Positions 15,899 to 26,000 of a DNA stretch of 64,000 nt are shown here, piece after piece. The DNA is from Methylobacterium aerolatum. GTDB lineage: Bacteria; Pseudomonadota; Alphaproteobacteria; Rhizobiales; Beijerinckiaceae. The number at the start of each line of letters is the position of its first letter. Position 1 is the stretch's first letter. The DNA is taken from assembly GCF_022179085.1 (NCBI RefSeq), contig NZ_BPQE01000016.1, forward strand, positions 62,001 through 126,000, written 5' to 3'. The translations under genes and the position numbers were made by a program. Below the pieces are notes generated by a model. That model saw only the letters and a program-made list of their open reading frames with translations, did no database searches and was not told where the DNA came from.

Positions 15899-16216
15899 TC
15901 AGTGGCTGATCATCCAGGGCCGGGCGCGCGGGAAGCTCTTCGCCGCTGCGGGCGCCGCGTCCGTCTTCTTCGGCGAGCAGCAGCCGCAGCCCGCCCCGTG
16001 ACCGCCGGACCGGCGCGGCGCGTGACGGCTGCGCTCGTTGGTGGCGTGGGCCGCGCGCACCCCCGCATCCATCCCGGCGAGGCGCGGGGCGGTGAGGAAG
16101 GCGCGCGGGCTCGTCGTCCCGCAATCGGGGCAATCATGCGGCTCGCGGAATTCCGCCATCGGCCGCATCACGGTGAAGGGCCCGCAGGCCGCGCAGGCGT
16201 AGTCGTAGACCGGCAT
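15899..16216 (-). CDS. fmdB: FmdB-type zinc-ribbon protein
   Basis: 105 residues from ATG 16216, two bases past the fmdA stop. The N-terminus MPVYDYAC is diagnostic of the FmdB family, with CxxC pairs at Cys8/Cys11 and Cys29/Cys32 forming a zinc ribbon. A second cysteine cluster (CGCCSP) lies in the tail. In methylotrophs FmdB is encoded with formamidase and was proposed to be a regulatory protein. Last gene of the urtABCDE-fmdAB run. Confidence 0.9.
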   Translation of the reverse strand: MPVYDYACAACGPFTVMRPMAEFREPHDCPDCGTTSPRAFLTAPRLAGMDAGVRAAHATNERSRHAPRRSGGHGAGCGCCSPKKTDAAPAAAKSFPRARPWMISH

Positions 16217-16217
16217 G

Positions 16218-17447
16218 TCAGAGGTCCGGCGAGAGCGGCATCTGGATCGAGCCGTCGAGGAACTGCGTCGGCCCGGCGGCGCTCGGGTTGATGTCGAAGT
16301 CGAAGATCTTCGTCGGGATCCACAGGGTGGCGCAGGCATTGGGGATGTCGACCACCCCCGAGATGTGCCCCTGCACCGGCGCGGTGCCGAGGATCGAATA
16401 GGCCTGCGCGCCCGAGTAGCCGAACTTCTTCAGGTATTCGATGGCGTTGAGGCAGGCTTGGCGATAGGCCACATGCACATCCAGATAGTGCTGCTTGCCC
16501 CATTCATCGACGGAGATGCCCTCGAAGATCAGGTAGTCGTCGTAGCGCGGGGTGATGGGCGACGGCTTGAAGACCGGGTTCTTGATCCCGTACTTGGCCA
16601 TGCCGCCCTTGATGAGATCGACCTTGAGATGCACCCAGCCCGCCATCTCGATGGCGCCGCAGAAGGTGATCTCGCCGTCGCCCTGGCTGAAATGCAGGTC
16701 GCCCATGGAGAGGCCGGCGCCGGGCACGTAGACGGGGAAGTAGATCTTCGAGCCGCGCGAGAGATCCTTGATGTCGCAATTGCCGCCGTGCTCGCGGGGC
16801 GGCACCGTGCGGGCACCCTCGCCCGCCGCCTTGTCCCGCGCCTCACCCTTGAGGCGGCCCATATGGGCGGTGGGGCCGAAGGGCACCGTGCCCAGCGCCG
16901 GCACCCGGTCGGGATCGGTGTTGACGAAGGCGATTTCGCGCTCGTTCCAGGTGGAGAGCAGCTTGGGATCGGGCAGGCAGCCGATCAGGCCGGGATGGAT
17001 CAGGCCGGGGAAGCGCACGCCGGGGACGTGGCGCGACTTGGTGAACATTCCCTCGAAGTCCCAGATCGACTTCTGCGCCTGCGGGAAGTGCTCCGTGAGG
17101 AAGCCTCCGCCGTTCTTCTTGGAGAAGAACCCGTTGAAGCCCCACTGGCTCTCGGGCTTGGCGCCGATATCCAGGAGATCGACCACCAGCAGGTCGCCGG
17201 GCTCCGCACCCTCGACGCCGATGGGCCCCGAGAGGAAGTGCACGATCGACAGGTCGATGTCGCGCACGTCGTCGGCGGAATCGTCGTTCTTGATGAAGCC
17301 GCCGGTCCAGTCGTAGGTCTCGACGATGAAGTCCGAGCCGGGCTTCACGGTGGCCACCATCGGGATATCCGGGTGCCAGCGGTTGTGGACCATGTCGTTG
17401 TCGTAGGCCGACTGGGTGAGATCGACCTTGATCAGCGTCTCGGGCAT
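16218..17447 (-). CDS. fmdA: Formamidase
   Basis: 409 residues, close to the ~405-residue Methylophilus enzyme. ATG 17447 is preceded by a strong AGAGGAG site; the frame continues 63 bases upstream but without family sequence. FmdA hydrolyses formamide to formate and ammonia in the cytosol. Recognisable blocks are MPETLIKVDLTQSAYDNDM at the start, HNRWHPDIPMVATVKPGSDF, GDLHFSQGDGEITFCGA in the middle and a C-terminal GSIQMPLSPDL. Lying directly downstream of the five-gene Urt transporter, it supplies nitrogen from the imported amide. In M. methylotrophus fmdA and an amide ABC transporter are also adjacent, so the transporter here may carry short-chain amides as well as urea. Confidence 0.93.
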   Translation of the reverse strand: MPETLIKVDLTQSAYDNDMVHNRWHPDIPMVATVKPGSDFIVETYDWTGGFIKNDDSADDVRDIDLSIVHFLSGPIGVEGAEPGDLLVVDLLDIGAKPESQWGFNGFFSKKNGGGFLTEHFPQAQKSIWDFEGMFTKSRHVPGVRFPGLIHPGLIGCLPDPKLLSTWNEREIAFVNTDPDRVPALGTVPFGPTAHMGRLKGEARDKAAGEGARTVPPREHGGNCDIKDLSRGSKIYFPVYVPGAGLSMGDLHFSQGDGEITFCGAIEMAGWVHLKVDLIKGGMAKYGIKNPVFKPSPITPRYDDYLIFEGISVDEWGKQHYLDVHVAYRQACLNAIEYLKKFGYSGAQAYSILGTAPVQGHISGVVDIPNACATLWIPTKIFDFDINPSAAGPTQFLDGSIQMPLSPDL

Positions 17448-17593
17448 TGTGTGCGACTCCTCTGAAAGACGGCCAGTCGGTCCCGCGTTCGCGCGTTCCG
17501 CGACGCGCACTCCTCCCCCTTGCGGGGATGAGTTGGAGGTCGGGATGGTGCGGAAGGCACCGTCACGCTCGATCCTGCACCACCACCCCTGAC

Positions 17594-17616
17594 CCCTCCC
17601 CGCACGGGGGGTGGGG
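17594..17616. repeat. GC-rich hairpin between urtE and fmdA
   Basis: CCCCTCCCC-gcac-GGGGGGTGGGG forms an imperfect stem 11 bases past the urtE stop. It may slow polymerase and lower expression of the fmdAB portion. A related GC-rich palindrome (CTCCTCGCCCCGC..GCGGGGAGAGGA) lies before the thiolase gene near 36605. Confidence 0.4.
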
Positions 17617-17626
17617 AAAAGCGCCC

Positions 17627-18397
17627 CTACACCGACAGGAACCGGGCTACCGCCGCCTCGTCGATCCCGTCGCGGGGGGCCTCGTGGACGATGGCGCCGT
17701 TCTCCAGCACGATCACCCGGTCCGCGACGTCGAGGGCGAAGCTCAGCACCTGCTCGGACACGATGATGGACAGCCCGCGCTCGTCGCGGATCGTCTTGAG
17801 GGTCCGGCCCATCTCGCGGATGATCGAGGGCTGGATGCCCTCGGTGGGCTCATCGAGCAGCAGCACCTTCGGCCCGCTCGCCAGCGCCCGGGCGATGGCG
17901 AGTTGCTGCTGCTGCCCGCCCGAGAGGTTGCCCCCGCGGCGGCCCTTCATCTCCAGGAGGACCGGGAACATGGCGTAGAGGTCGGGCGGCACCGCGCGGG
18001 CGCCCGTCACCGTGAGGCCGGTCTCGATGTTCTCCTGAACCGTCATGGTGGAGAAGATCATCCGGCCCTGCGGTACGTAGGCGAGACCCTTGGCGACCCG
18101 CCTGTGGCTCTTGAGGCCCGAGACGTCCTCCCCCCCGACGCGGATAGCGCCCGCCTTCACCGGCACGAGACCCATCAGGGTCTTCATCAGCGTGGTCTTG
18201 CCCATGCCGTTGCGGCCCATCACGGCGACGATCTCGCCCGGTGCCACCGAGAAGGTGAGGCCGTGCAGCACCTCGCTCTGGCCGTAGGCGGCGTGCAGGT
18301 CGTCGACGGCCAGCGCCGGCGTGGCGGACGGCGCAACGGCGAGGGGCGGCGCCTGGATTTCAGGGGGATGCGCGGTCTGGAGCGAGCCCATCGTCAA
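17627..18397 (-). CDS. urtE: Urea/amide ABC transporter ATPase UrtE
   Basis: 256 residues. Walker A GRNGMGKTT, signature LSGGQQQQ, Walker B LLLDEPTEGIQPS and a switch-region histidine replaced by the VSEQV form usual for LivF/UrtE-type subunits. It overlaps urtD by four bases. It powers the UrtBC permease together with UrtD. The N-terminal ~30 residues before the first strand are a non-conserved extension. Confidence 0.92.
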   Translation of the reverse strand: MTMGSLQTAHPPEIQAPPLAVAPSATPALAVDDLHAAYGQSEVLHGLTFSVAPGEIVAVMGRNGMGKTTLMKTLMGLVPVKAGAIRVGGEDVSGLKSHRRVAKGLAYVPQGRMIFSTMTVQENIETGLTVTGARAVPPDLYAMFPVLLEMKGRRGGNLSGGQQQQLAIARALASGPKVLLLDEPTEGIQPSIIREMGRTLKTIRDERGLSIIVSEQVLSFALDVADRVIVLENGAIVHEAPRDGIDEAAVARFLSV

Positions 18398-19179
18398 TGT
18401 CCCAAATACACTTCGATGACCTTCGGGTCGTTCTTGACCCGGTCCATCGAGCCCTCGGAGAGCACCTTGCCCTGGTGCAGGACGGTCACCCGGTGGGCGA
18501 TGTCCTCGACGAACTTCATGTCGTGCTCGATCACCAGCACCGAGCGGCCCTTGATGATCTGGTTGAGCAGTTCGGCGGTCTTGATCCGCTCACCGACGCT
18601 CATCCCGGCCACCGGCTCGTCGAGCATCAGGAGTTCCGGGTCCTGGATCAGCAGCATGCCGATCTCCAGCCACTGCTTCTGGCCGTGGCTCAGGAACTCG
18701 GCCCGCTCCTTGAGCTGGTCCTTGAGGAAGATCGTCTCGGCGATGGCGTGGATGCGGTCGCGGACCTCGCCGTCGCGCTTGAAGGTCAGGGCGCCGAAGA
18801 CCGAGCGCCCCCGGGGGAACGAGATCTCCAGGTTCTCGAACACCGTCAGGTCGTCGTAGATCGAGGGCGTCTGGAACTTGCGGCCGACGCCCGCCTGGAC
18901 GATGGCGCTCTCGGAGAGCTTGGTCAGCTCCTGGCCCTTGTACCGGATCGAGCCGGCGCTGGCCCTGGTGCGTCCGCAGATCAGGTCGAGCACCGTGGTC
19001 TTGCCGGCGCCGTTCGGGCCGATGATCACCCGGATCTCGTCGGGATCGACGTAGAACGACACGTCGTTCACCGCCTTGAACCCGTCGAAGGACACGGTCA
19101 GCGCCTCGACCGCCAGGAGGTAGTCGGCGGGCGCCGCCTCGGCGCCGATGGCGGGGGTGGAGAGGATCGCGGCGTTCAT
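18394..19179 (-). CDS. urtD: Urea/amide ABC transporter ATPase UrtD
   Basis: 261 residues, LivG-type. Walker A GPNGAGKTT, signature LSHGQKQWLEI (the LSHGQ form separates UrtD from LivG), Walker B LLMLDEPVAGMS and the histidine of the EHDMKF switch. Ten bases after urtC and overlapping urtE. Confidence 0.93.
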   Translation of the reverse strand: MNAAILSTPAIGAEAAPADYLLAVEALTVSFDGFKAVNDVSFYVDPDEIRVIIGPNGAGKTTVLDLICGRTRASAGSIRYKGQELTKLSESAIVQAGVGRKFQTPSIYDDLTVFENLEISFPRGRSVFGALTFKRDGEVRDRIHAIAETIFLKDQLKERAEFLSHGQKQWLEIGMLLIQDPELLMLDEPVAGMSVGERIKTAELLNQIIKGRSVLVIEHDMKFVEDIAHRVTVLHQGKVLSEGSMDRVKNDPKVIEVYLGH

Positions 19180-19189
19180 CGGGTCATCC

Positions 19190-20362
19190 TCACTCGGCTG
19201 GGGCGCCGTGCGGCGGGACGATGGCGGGCGACGGGGCGCGCAGGCCCTTCACCCGGCGGGTGAGGCGCGGCTCGATGTGCTCGCGCCAGATCCCGGCGAG
19301 GCCGTTCGGGAAGGCGAGAACCACGGCGATGAACAGGGCGCCGAGGCCGAACAGCCAGAGGTCCGGAAAGCTCTCGGAGAAGGTGGTTTTGGCCCAGTTG
19401 ACCAGCAGCGTTCCCCAGACCGCGCCGAACAGGGACAGTCGCCCGCCCACGGCCGCGTAGATCACCATCTCGATCGAGGGCACGATGCCCACGAAGGACG
19501 GCGACATGAACCCGACCTGGAGGGTGAACATCGCTCCGCCGATGGCGGCGAACCCGGCGGCGAGGCAGAAGGCGAAGACCTTGAACCCCGCCACGGAGTA
19601 GCCGGAGAAGCGGACCCGGTCCTCCTTGTCGCGCATGGCGACGAGGATGCGGCCGAGCTTCGACCTCTTCACGTACTGCGCCGCCAGGATGCAGGCCAGC
19701 AGCAGCCCGCCGTTGACGAAGTACAGGATGACCTTCGCGTGGTCGGTGCGGATGTCCCAGCCGTGCAGGGTGCGCAGGTCGGTGATGCCGTTGATGCCGC
19801 CGGTATAGCCCTGCTGGCCGACGATCAGGATCGTCAGGATCGCGGCGATGGCCTGGGTGATGATGGCGAAGTAGGTGCCGCCGACCCGGCGCTTGAACAT
19901 CGCGAAGGAGATCAGCATCGCGAACAGCACCGGCACCGCGACCGCGAGGATCAGCGTCAGCGGCAGGCTCTTGAACGGTTGCCAGAACCAGGGCAGCGCC
20001 GTGATCTGGTTCCAGTCCATGAAGTCCGGGATGCCGGGCGTCGATTGGATCTTGGTGTTTTCGATGCTCGAAGCCTCCAGCTTCAAGTACATCGCCATGC
20101 AATAGCCACCCAGTCCAAAGAAAACGCCCTGGCCAAGCGACAGGATGCCGGCGTAGCCCCAGCAGATCACGAGGCCCAGCGCCACGAAGGCGTAGGTGAG
20201 GTACTTGCCCACGAGGTTGAGGCGGAAGCCGTCGAGGGTCAGCGGCAGGACGACGAGGATCACCCCGGCCAGCACGGCCAGGCTCAGCCACTCCACCGGC
20301 TTCATGAACGGGTTGTCGTCGACGGTGACCGACTGCGTGAGGGTCTGGACGGGGTTCGTCAT
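19190..20362 (-). CDS. urtC: Urea/amide ABC transporter permease UrtC
   Basis: 390 residues with about nine to ten hydrophobic segments and the LivM-like core AMLISFAMFKRRVGGTYFAI and GGAMFTLQVGF. An inner-membrane channel half that pairs with UrtB. Ten bases separate it from both urtB and urtD. Start ATG 20362 precedes PVQTLTQSVTVDDNPFMKPVEW, typical of UrtC. Confidence 0.92.
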   Translation of the reverse strand: MTNPVQTLTQSVTVDDNPFMKPVEWLSLAVLAGVILVVLPLTLDGFRLNLVGKYLTYAFVALGLVICWGYAGILSLGQGVFFGLGGYCMAMYLKLEASSIENTKIQSTPGIPDFMDWNQITALPWFWQPFKSLPLTLILAVAVPVLFAMLISFAMFKRRVGGTYFAIITQAIAAILTILIVGQQGYTGGINGITDLRTLHGWDIRTDHAKVILYFVNGGLLLACILAAQYVKRSKLGRILVAMRDKEDRVRFSGYSVAGFKVFAFCLAAGFAAIGGAMFTLQVGFMSPSFVGIVPSIEMVIYAAVGGRLSLFGAVWGTLLVNWAKTTFSESFPDLWLFGLGALFIAVVLAFPNGLAGIWREHIEPRLTRRVKGLRAPSPAIVPPHGAPAE

Positions 20363-20372
20363 GGCAGGCTCC

Positions 20373-21299
20373 TCAGCGCCGGACCTTGAGGGTGAAGAGC
20401 CCCTGCGGCCGCAGCATCAGGATGCCGACCACCGCGAGCAGGGTGATCACCTTCGCCATCGAGCCGGAGAGGAAGAATTCCAACGTCGATTGCGTCTGCG
20501 AGATCGAGAAGGCCGAGGCGATGGTGCCGAGGAGCGAGGCCGCGCCGCCGAAGACCACGATCAGGAAGGTATCGACGATGTACAGCTGGCCCGAGGTCGG
20601 CCCCGTGGAGCCGATCATCGTGAAGGCCGAGCCGGCGATGCCCGCGATGCCGCAGCCCAGTCCGAAGGTATAGCGGTCGACCTTCTCGGTATCGATGCCC
20701 ACCGCCCCCGCCATGGCGCGGTTCGCCATGACGGCGCGCACCTGCTGGCCGAAGCGCGAGCGGAAGATGAGCAGGGCGACGCTGAGGGTGATCAGGATGG
20801 TGACGGCCATCACGAACAGGCCGTTGATCGGGATCTCGATCGTGTCCGTGACCTGCACCGAGCCGATCAGCCAGGACGGCAATTCGACGCCGACCTCGCG
20901 GGCGCCGAAGATCGACCGGTAGGCCTGCTGGAGGATCAGCGACAGGCCCCAGGTGGCGAGCAGCGTATCGAGCGGTCGCTTGTAGAGGAACCGGATCAGG
21001 CTCCACTCCACCAGCATCCCGAGCGCCCCGGAGGCGAGGAAGGCCAAGCCCATCGCGATGAAGAAGTAGATCGGGAACAGGGCCGGCAGGTAAGCTTGGA
21101 AGAAGCTCGAACAGAGATACGTGACATAGGCCCCAAGGATCATGAACTCCCCGTGGGCCATGTTGATCACGCCCATCTGCCCGAAGATGATCGCGAGCCC
21201 CAGCGCCATCAGCAGGTAGACGGAAAACAGAATCAGGCCGGCGAAGCCTTGCATGGCGAAGATCGCGCCGAGATCGCCGAGGGAGTAGTCGCCGAGCAT
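20373..21299 (-). CDS. urtB: Urea/amide ABC transporter permease UrtB
   Basis: 308 residues. ATG 21299 is chosen over an in-frame ATG at 21314 because GGAG lies nine bases before 21299. LivH-like permease with about eight membrane segments; the block FGQMGVINMAHGEFMILGAY is diagnostic. The short form here lacks the long N-terminal extension seen in some UrtB proteins. Between it and urtA sits a REP-like element. Confidence 0.9.
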   Translation of the reverse strand: MLGDYSLGDLGAIFAMQGFAGLILFSVYLLMALGLAIIFGQMGVINMAHGEFMILGAYVTYLCSSFFQAYLPALFPIYFFIAMGLAFLASGALGMLVEWSLIRFLYKRPLDTLLATWGLSLILQQAYRSIFGAREVGVELPSWLIGSVQVTDTIEIPINGLFVMAVTILITLSVALLIFRSRFGQQVRAVMANRAMAGAVGIDTEKVDRYTFGLGCGIAGIAGSAFTMIGSTGPTSGQLYIVDTFLIVVFGGAASLLGTIASAFSISQTQSTLEFFLSGSMAKVITLLAVVGILMLRPQGLFTLKVRR

Positions 21300-21318
21300 T
21301 GTTGAAATCTCCACAACC

Positions 21319-21411
21319 CGTCATTGCGAGCGTAGCGAAGCAATCCAGTGCAGCGGGACGTCTTGAAGCGTGGCGAAGCCCTGGATTGCTTCGCTGCGCT
21401 CGCAATGACGA
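21319..21411. repeat. REP-like inverted pair inside the urt operon
   Basis: CGTCATTGCGAGCGTAGCGAAGCAATCCAG at 21319 onward faces CTGGATTGCTTCGCTGCGCTCGCAATGACG ending at 21410. It lies between urtA and urtB; such elements often stabilise the 5' mRNA segment, which would favour the abundant binding protein UrtA. That effect is inferred. Confidence 0.8.
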
Positions 21412-21444
21412 AGGGAGGGGCGGAGGCCGCCCCTCCGGCGCCCC

Positions 21445-22713
21445 CTACTGGTATCCCTTCGGGAACGGGTCCGGCTTGATCAGCTCCGGGCTCGTGTAGA
21501 CGATCTCGAACTGGCCATCGGGCTTGGCCTTGCCGACGCGGGTCTTCGACCAGAGGTGATGGTTCTCGTCGATCTTGACGTAGCCTTCCGGCGCGCCCTT
21601 GAACTCGATGCCCGGCGAGGCCGCGACCACCTTGTCCACGTCGAAGGAGCCCGCCTTCTCGCAGGCCATCTTCCACAGGAACGGCCCGAGGTAGGCGGCC
21701 TGGGTCACGTCGCCGATGACCGTCTTCTCGCCCCACATCTTCTTGAAGGCGGCGACGAAGGCTTTGTTGTTCTCGCTCTCGATCGATTGGAAGTACTTCA
21801 TGCAGGCATAGGCCCCGGCGATGTTCTCGCCGCCGATGCCGTCGATCTCGTCCTCGGTGACGGAGATCGTCATGAGCACCTGCTTCGACAGGTCGATGCC
21901 CGCCGCCTTGAGCTGCTTGTAGAACGCCACATTCGAGCCGCCGACCACGTCGGCGAAGATCACCTTGGGCTTGGTAAGCTTGATCTTGTTGATGACAGAG
22001 TTGAACTGCGTATGGCCCAGCGGGAAGTACTCTTCACCGACCACCTTGCCCTTCAGCACGTTCTCCACGTGCTTGCGGGCGATCTTGTTGGAGGTGCGCG
22101 GCCAGATGTAGTCGGAGCCGATGAAGTAGAAGCTGTCGCCGCCCTTCTCCTTGTGCACCCAGTCGAGGCCCGCGAGGATCTGCTGCGTCGCCTCCTGGCC
22201 GGTGTAGAAGACGTTCTTCGACTGCTCCAGACCCTCGTAAAAGGTCGGGTAGTAAAGAAGGCCGTTGTACTGCTCGAAGACCGGCAGCACCGCCTTGCGC
22301 GAGGCCGAGGTCCAGCAGCCCATCACGGCGGCGCAATGGTCGTTGACGAGGAGCTTCTTCGCCTTCTCGGCGAAGGTCGGCCAGTCGGAGGCGCCATCCT
22401 CCTGGATGATCTTGATCTTGCGGCCGAGCACGCCGCCCGCCTCGTTGATCTGCTGGATCGCGAGTTTCTCGGCCTGTTGGGCGCCGGTCTCGGAGATCGC
22501 CATCGTGCCGGTGATGGAGTGCAGGATGCCGACGGTGACCTCGCTGTCGGTGACGGCGAGGCCGGTGGTGTTCACGGCGGCGGTCTCGGGCGCGGCCCAG
22601 GCCGTCCGGGGCATCAGCGCCAGCGCCGGAGCGCCCGCGAGCCCCATCAGCAGCCTGCGCCGCAACGGGGACCTCAAGCCCCGATCCGCGCCCGTGTCGG
22701 TGTCGTCTGCCAT
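21445..22713 (-). CDS. urtA: Urea/short-chain amide ABC transporter substrate-binding protein UrtA (FmdD-like)
   Basis: 422 residues. The N-terminus has a twin-arginine-like leader (SPLRRRLLMGLAGAPALAL...AWA, cleavage near residue 40) for export to the periplasm. The mature part follows the UrtA pattern: VGILHSITGTMAISETGA, AVMGCWTSASRKAVLPVFE, NGLLYYPTFYEGLEQSKNVF, then a C-terminal lobe ending near a dense Lys/Asp region. It binds urea or small amides and delivers them to UrtBC. First gene of the operon; divergent from the transporter-kinase gene, with which it shares a 302-bp regulatory gap. Confidence 0.93.
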   Translation of the reverse strand: MADDTDTGADRGLRSPLRRRLLMGLAGAPALALMPRTAWAAPETAAVNTTGLAVTDSEVTVGILHSITGTMAISETGAQQAEKLAIQQINEAGGVLGRKIKIIQEDGASDWPTFAEKAKKLLVNDHCAAVMGCWTSASRKAVLPVFEQYNGLLYYPTFYEGLEQSKNVFYTGQEATQQILAGLDWVHKEKGGDSFYFIGSDYIWPRTSNKIARKHVENVLKGKVVGEEYFPLGHTQFNSVINKIKLTKPKVIFADVVGGSNVAFYKQLKAAGIDLSKQVLMTISVTEDEIDGIGGENIAGAYACMKYFQSIESENNKAFVAAFKKMWGEKTVIGDVTQAAYLGPFLWKMACEKAGSFDVDKVVAASPGIEFKGAPEGYVKIDENHHLWSKTRVGKAKPDGQFEIVYTSPELIKPDPFPKGYQ

Positions 22714-22799
22714 CAGCCTGCCCCTGTTCGCGTCCAGGACATTTGACGGCGGCCCCGGATCGGCGAGTGCAGGCTAGATCCGTGATCGCGCGGCGACCT

Positions 22800-22817
22800 A
22801 TACGCGATTTTGCGTAT
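22800..22817. promoter_or_regulatory. Candidate operator between urtA and the transporter-kinase gene
   Basis: ATACGC-gatttt-GCGTAT is a perfect inverted repeat with 6-bp arms, 87 bp from the urtA start. It is a plausible target for the adjacent LuxR-type response regulator. The surrounding gap 22714-23015 holds this repeat, a sigma-54-like promoter on the + strand and no further gene. Confidence 0.5.
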
Positions 22818-22832
22818 GGCCATGCCCTTGCA
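22817..22832 (+). promoter_or_regulatory. Sigma-54-like promoter for the transporter-kinase gene
   Basis: TGGCCATGCCCTTGCA keeps the invariant GG and GC of -24/-12 promoters with exactly ten bases between them, and the TTGCA half is perfect. It points toward 23016 with a leader of ~170 bases. A nitrogen link fits the amide-uptake context. No activator gene of the NtrC family is nearby. Confidence 0.5.
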
Positions 22833-23015
22833 TGCGGCGCAGCATGGGCGATCAATACTCCGGAGACCGGTCCTTGTGAGGTGTTCCATCGCGGGCAACA
22901 CACGCGAGAGTGAATTTCTTCGCGTGCGCGCGAGGCTTCCCGCCCGCGCGGCCGTCCGCGAGCGCCCAGGGATTGTGCGCCGCCGCAAGCGCGGCCGGGT
23001 ACGGGTCCGGGTGCA

Positions 23016-26000
23016 ATGAGGGCGCCCCAGCGCATCATCCCGATCCGCCGGGACTACAACCGCTTCGTGGCCGACGAGACGCTGGAGGATTACGCCCTCC
23101 GCTTCACCGCCAAGAAGGCCCGGCGCTGGTCGGGCTTCCAGGTGGCGCAGACGGCCCTGGGCTCGGTCTCGTTCCTGGCCCTGGAGGCGATCGGCGGCAC
23201 GCTGGCCCTCACCGTGGGCCTGCCCAACACCATCGCGGCGGTGCTTGCGGTGGGACTCATCATCTTCGCCACCGCCGTGCCGATCACCGTCTACGCCGCG
23301 CGGTACGGGGTCGACATGGACCTGCTGACCCGCGGGGCGGGGTTCGGCTACCTCGGCTCCACCGTCACGTCGCTGATCTACGCGAGCTTCACCTTCCTGT
23401 TCTTCGCCATCGAGGCGGCGATCATGGCGCTCGCCCTGCAACTCTGCTTCGGGTTGCCACTGGCCCTCGGCCACCTGCTCTGCGCGGGGGCGGTGATTCC
23501 CCTCGTGGTCTACGGCATCCGGCTGATCAGCCGGTTCCAGATCTGGACCCAGCCCGCCTGGATCATCCTGAGCCTGCTGCCCCTGGCCTTCGTCGCCGCG
23601 CAGGGGACGGAGGCGCTGCGCGCCGTCGCGGCCTACCCCGGGCTCGACGGCGCGGGCACCGGGTTCGCCCTGCCGCGATTCGGCCTCGCCACCGGCGTGC
23701 TGCTGGCGCTTCTGGCGCAGGTGGGCGAGCAGGTGGACTTCCTGCGCTTCGTGCCGGAGCCGGCGGGGCGGCGGGATCGGCGATGGTGGGTCGCCGTGGT
23801 CTCGGGGGGCGCGGGCTGGATCGTGCCGGGCCTGCTCAAGATCCTGCTGGGCGCCGTCCTGGCGGTGTTGGTGCTTGGGAGCGGGATACCGCCCGAGCAC
23901 GCCGCCGAGCCGACGCGCATGTACGCCGTGGCCTTCGGCTACCTCACCGGCGAGGGCAGCCGGGCGACGCTGCTCGTCACCGGCCTGTTCGTGCTGGTCT
24001 CGCAGCTCAAGATCAACCTCACCAACGCCTATGCCGGGTCGATCGCGTGGTCGAACTTCTTCTCCCGGCTGACCCATTCCCACCCCGGCCGGGTGGTGTG
24101 GCTGGTCTTCAACGTCGCCATCGCGCTGCTGCTGATGGAGTTCGGCATCGAACGGACGATCGAGAGCACCCTGCCGCTCTACGCCTCGGTGGTCTCGGCC
24201 TGGGTCGGGGCGCTCGCCGCCGACCTCGCGGTGAACAAGCCGCTGGGCCTCTCGCCACCCGGCATCGAGTTCAAGCGCGCCCACCTCTACGCGGTGAACC
24301 CGGTGGGGACCGGAGCGATGGTGCTGGCGCTGCTCTGCGGCGGCCTCGTCTCCCTCGGGCCGGGGCTCCAGCCCTTCGCGCCGCTCCTCACCCTCGCCAC
24401 GGCGTTCGGTGCCGCCCCGGCCATCGCCTGGGCCACGGGGGGCCGCTGGTACCTCGCCCGCGCGCCGAAGCGGGATTGGGGCTCGGGCGAGGTGGTCTGC
24501 CGGGTCTGCGAGCTGCCCTTCGAGGGCGAGGACATGGCCCATTGCCCGGCCTACGACGCGCCGATCTGCTCCCTGTGCTGCTCCCTCGATGCCCGCTGCG
24601 GCGACCTGTGCAAGCCGCACGGCCGGATGGACGTGCAGGCGCAGCAGACGCTGGCCAAGGTCCTGCCCGGCCGCACCGCCGCCTGGATCGGCGCGCCCCT
24701 CGGCCGCTACCTCGCGGTGATGCTGACCCTCTGCGCCGTGATCGGCCTGATCCTCGGCATTGTCCATGCGGGGGCGACCATCGCCCATCCCGAGCACCGG
24801 GAGGTGCTGCGTGCCGCCCTGACGAGCGTGTTCTTCACGCTGGTGGTGATCCTCGGCGTGGTGGCGTGGCTCTTCGTCCTCGCCCAGGAGAGCCGCCGGG
24901 TGGCGCAGGCCGAGACCATGCGCCAGACCGCCCTCTACGAGGCCGAGATCGCCGCCCACAAGGTCACCGACGCCAAGCTCCAGGAGGCGAAGGAGCGGGC
25001 CGAGGCGGCGAACCAGGCCAAGAGCCGCTACGTGGTGGGCATCAGCCACGAGTTGCGCACGCCGCTCTCCACCGTGCTCGGCTACGCGCAGCTCCTCGAA
25101 TCCGACGCCGCGATTCCCCCGCAGCGCCTCAACGCCATCCGGGTGATCCGGCGCAGCGCCCAGCACCTGTCGGGGCTGATCGACGGCCTGCTCGACATCT
25201 CCCGCATGGAGGCCGGGCGCCTCCAGATCCACCGGGACGAGGTCCGCCTGTCGGATTTCCTCGACCAGCTCGTGGACATGGTGCGCCTCCAGGCACGGGA
25301 GGCCGGCCTCGATTTCCGCTTCTCCCGGCCGGAGATTCTGCCCGCCGTGGTGGCCACCGACGAGAAGCGCCTGCGGCAGGTGCTGCTGAACCTGCTCTCC
25401 AACGCCATCAAGTTCACGCCCTCCGGCACCGTCTCGCTGGACCTCAGCTACCGCAGCCAGATCGCGGTGTTCACCATCCGCGACACCGGCCCCGGCATCC
25501 CCGAGGCCGACCTCGCCCGCATCTTCGAGCCCTTCGAGCGCGGCTCCACCCCCGCCGCCCGGAGCACGCCGGGCACGGGGCTCGGGCTCACCATCGCCAA
25601 CCTTCTGGCCCAGCTCCTCGGCGGCGAGATCACCGTGACGGCGGCGCCCGGCGGCGGGACACAGGCGCGCCTGCGGCTGATGCTGGCCTCGGTCGGCCAA
25701 GCCGCCCCCGTCGCGGCCCCCGCGCAGGCGGCCGAGCCGGAGCGCGCCTATACCGGCGCCCGCCGCACCGTTCTCGTCGCCGACGACGACAGCGCCCACC
25801 GCGCCCTGATGCGGGAGATCCTCGAACCGCGCGGCCTGCGCGTGCTGGAGGCGGGCTCCGGCCCCGAATGCCTGAGCGCGGTGGGGGCGGGCGGCATCGA
25901 CCTGATCCTCCTCGACATCGCCATGCCGGGCATGAGCGGCTGGACGGTGGCGGCCGCCCTGCGGGAGGGCGGCCATGCCGGTCCCGTCGCCATGATGTCG

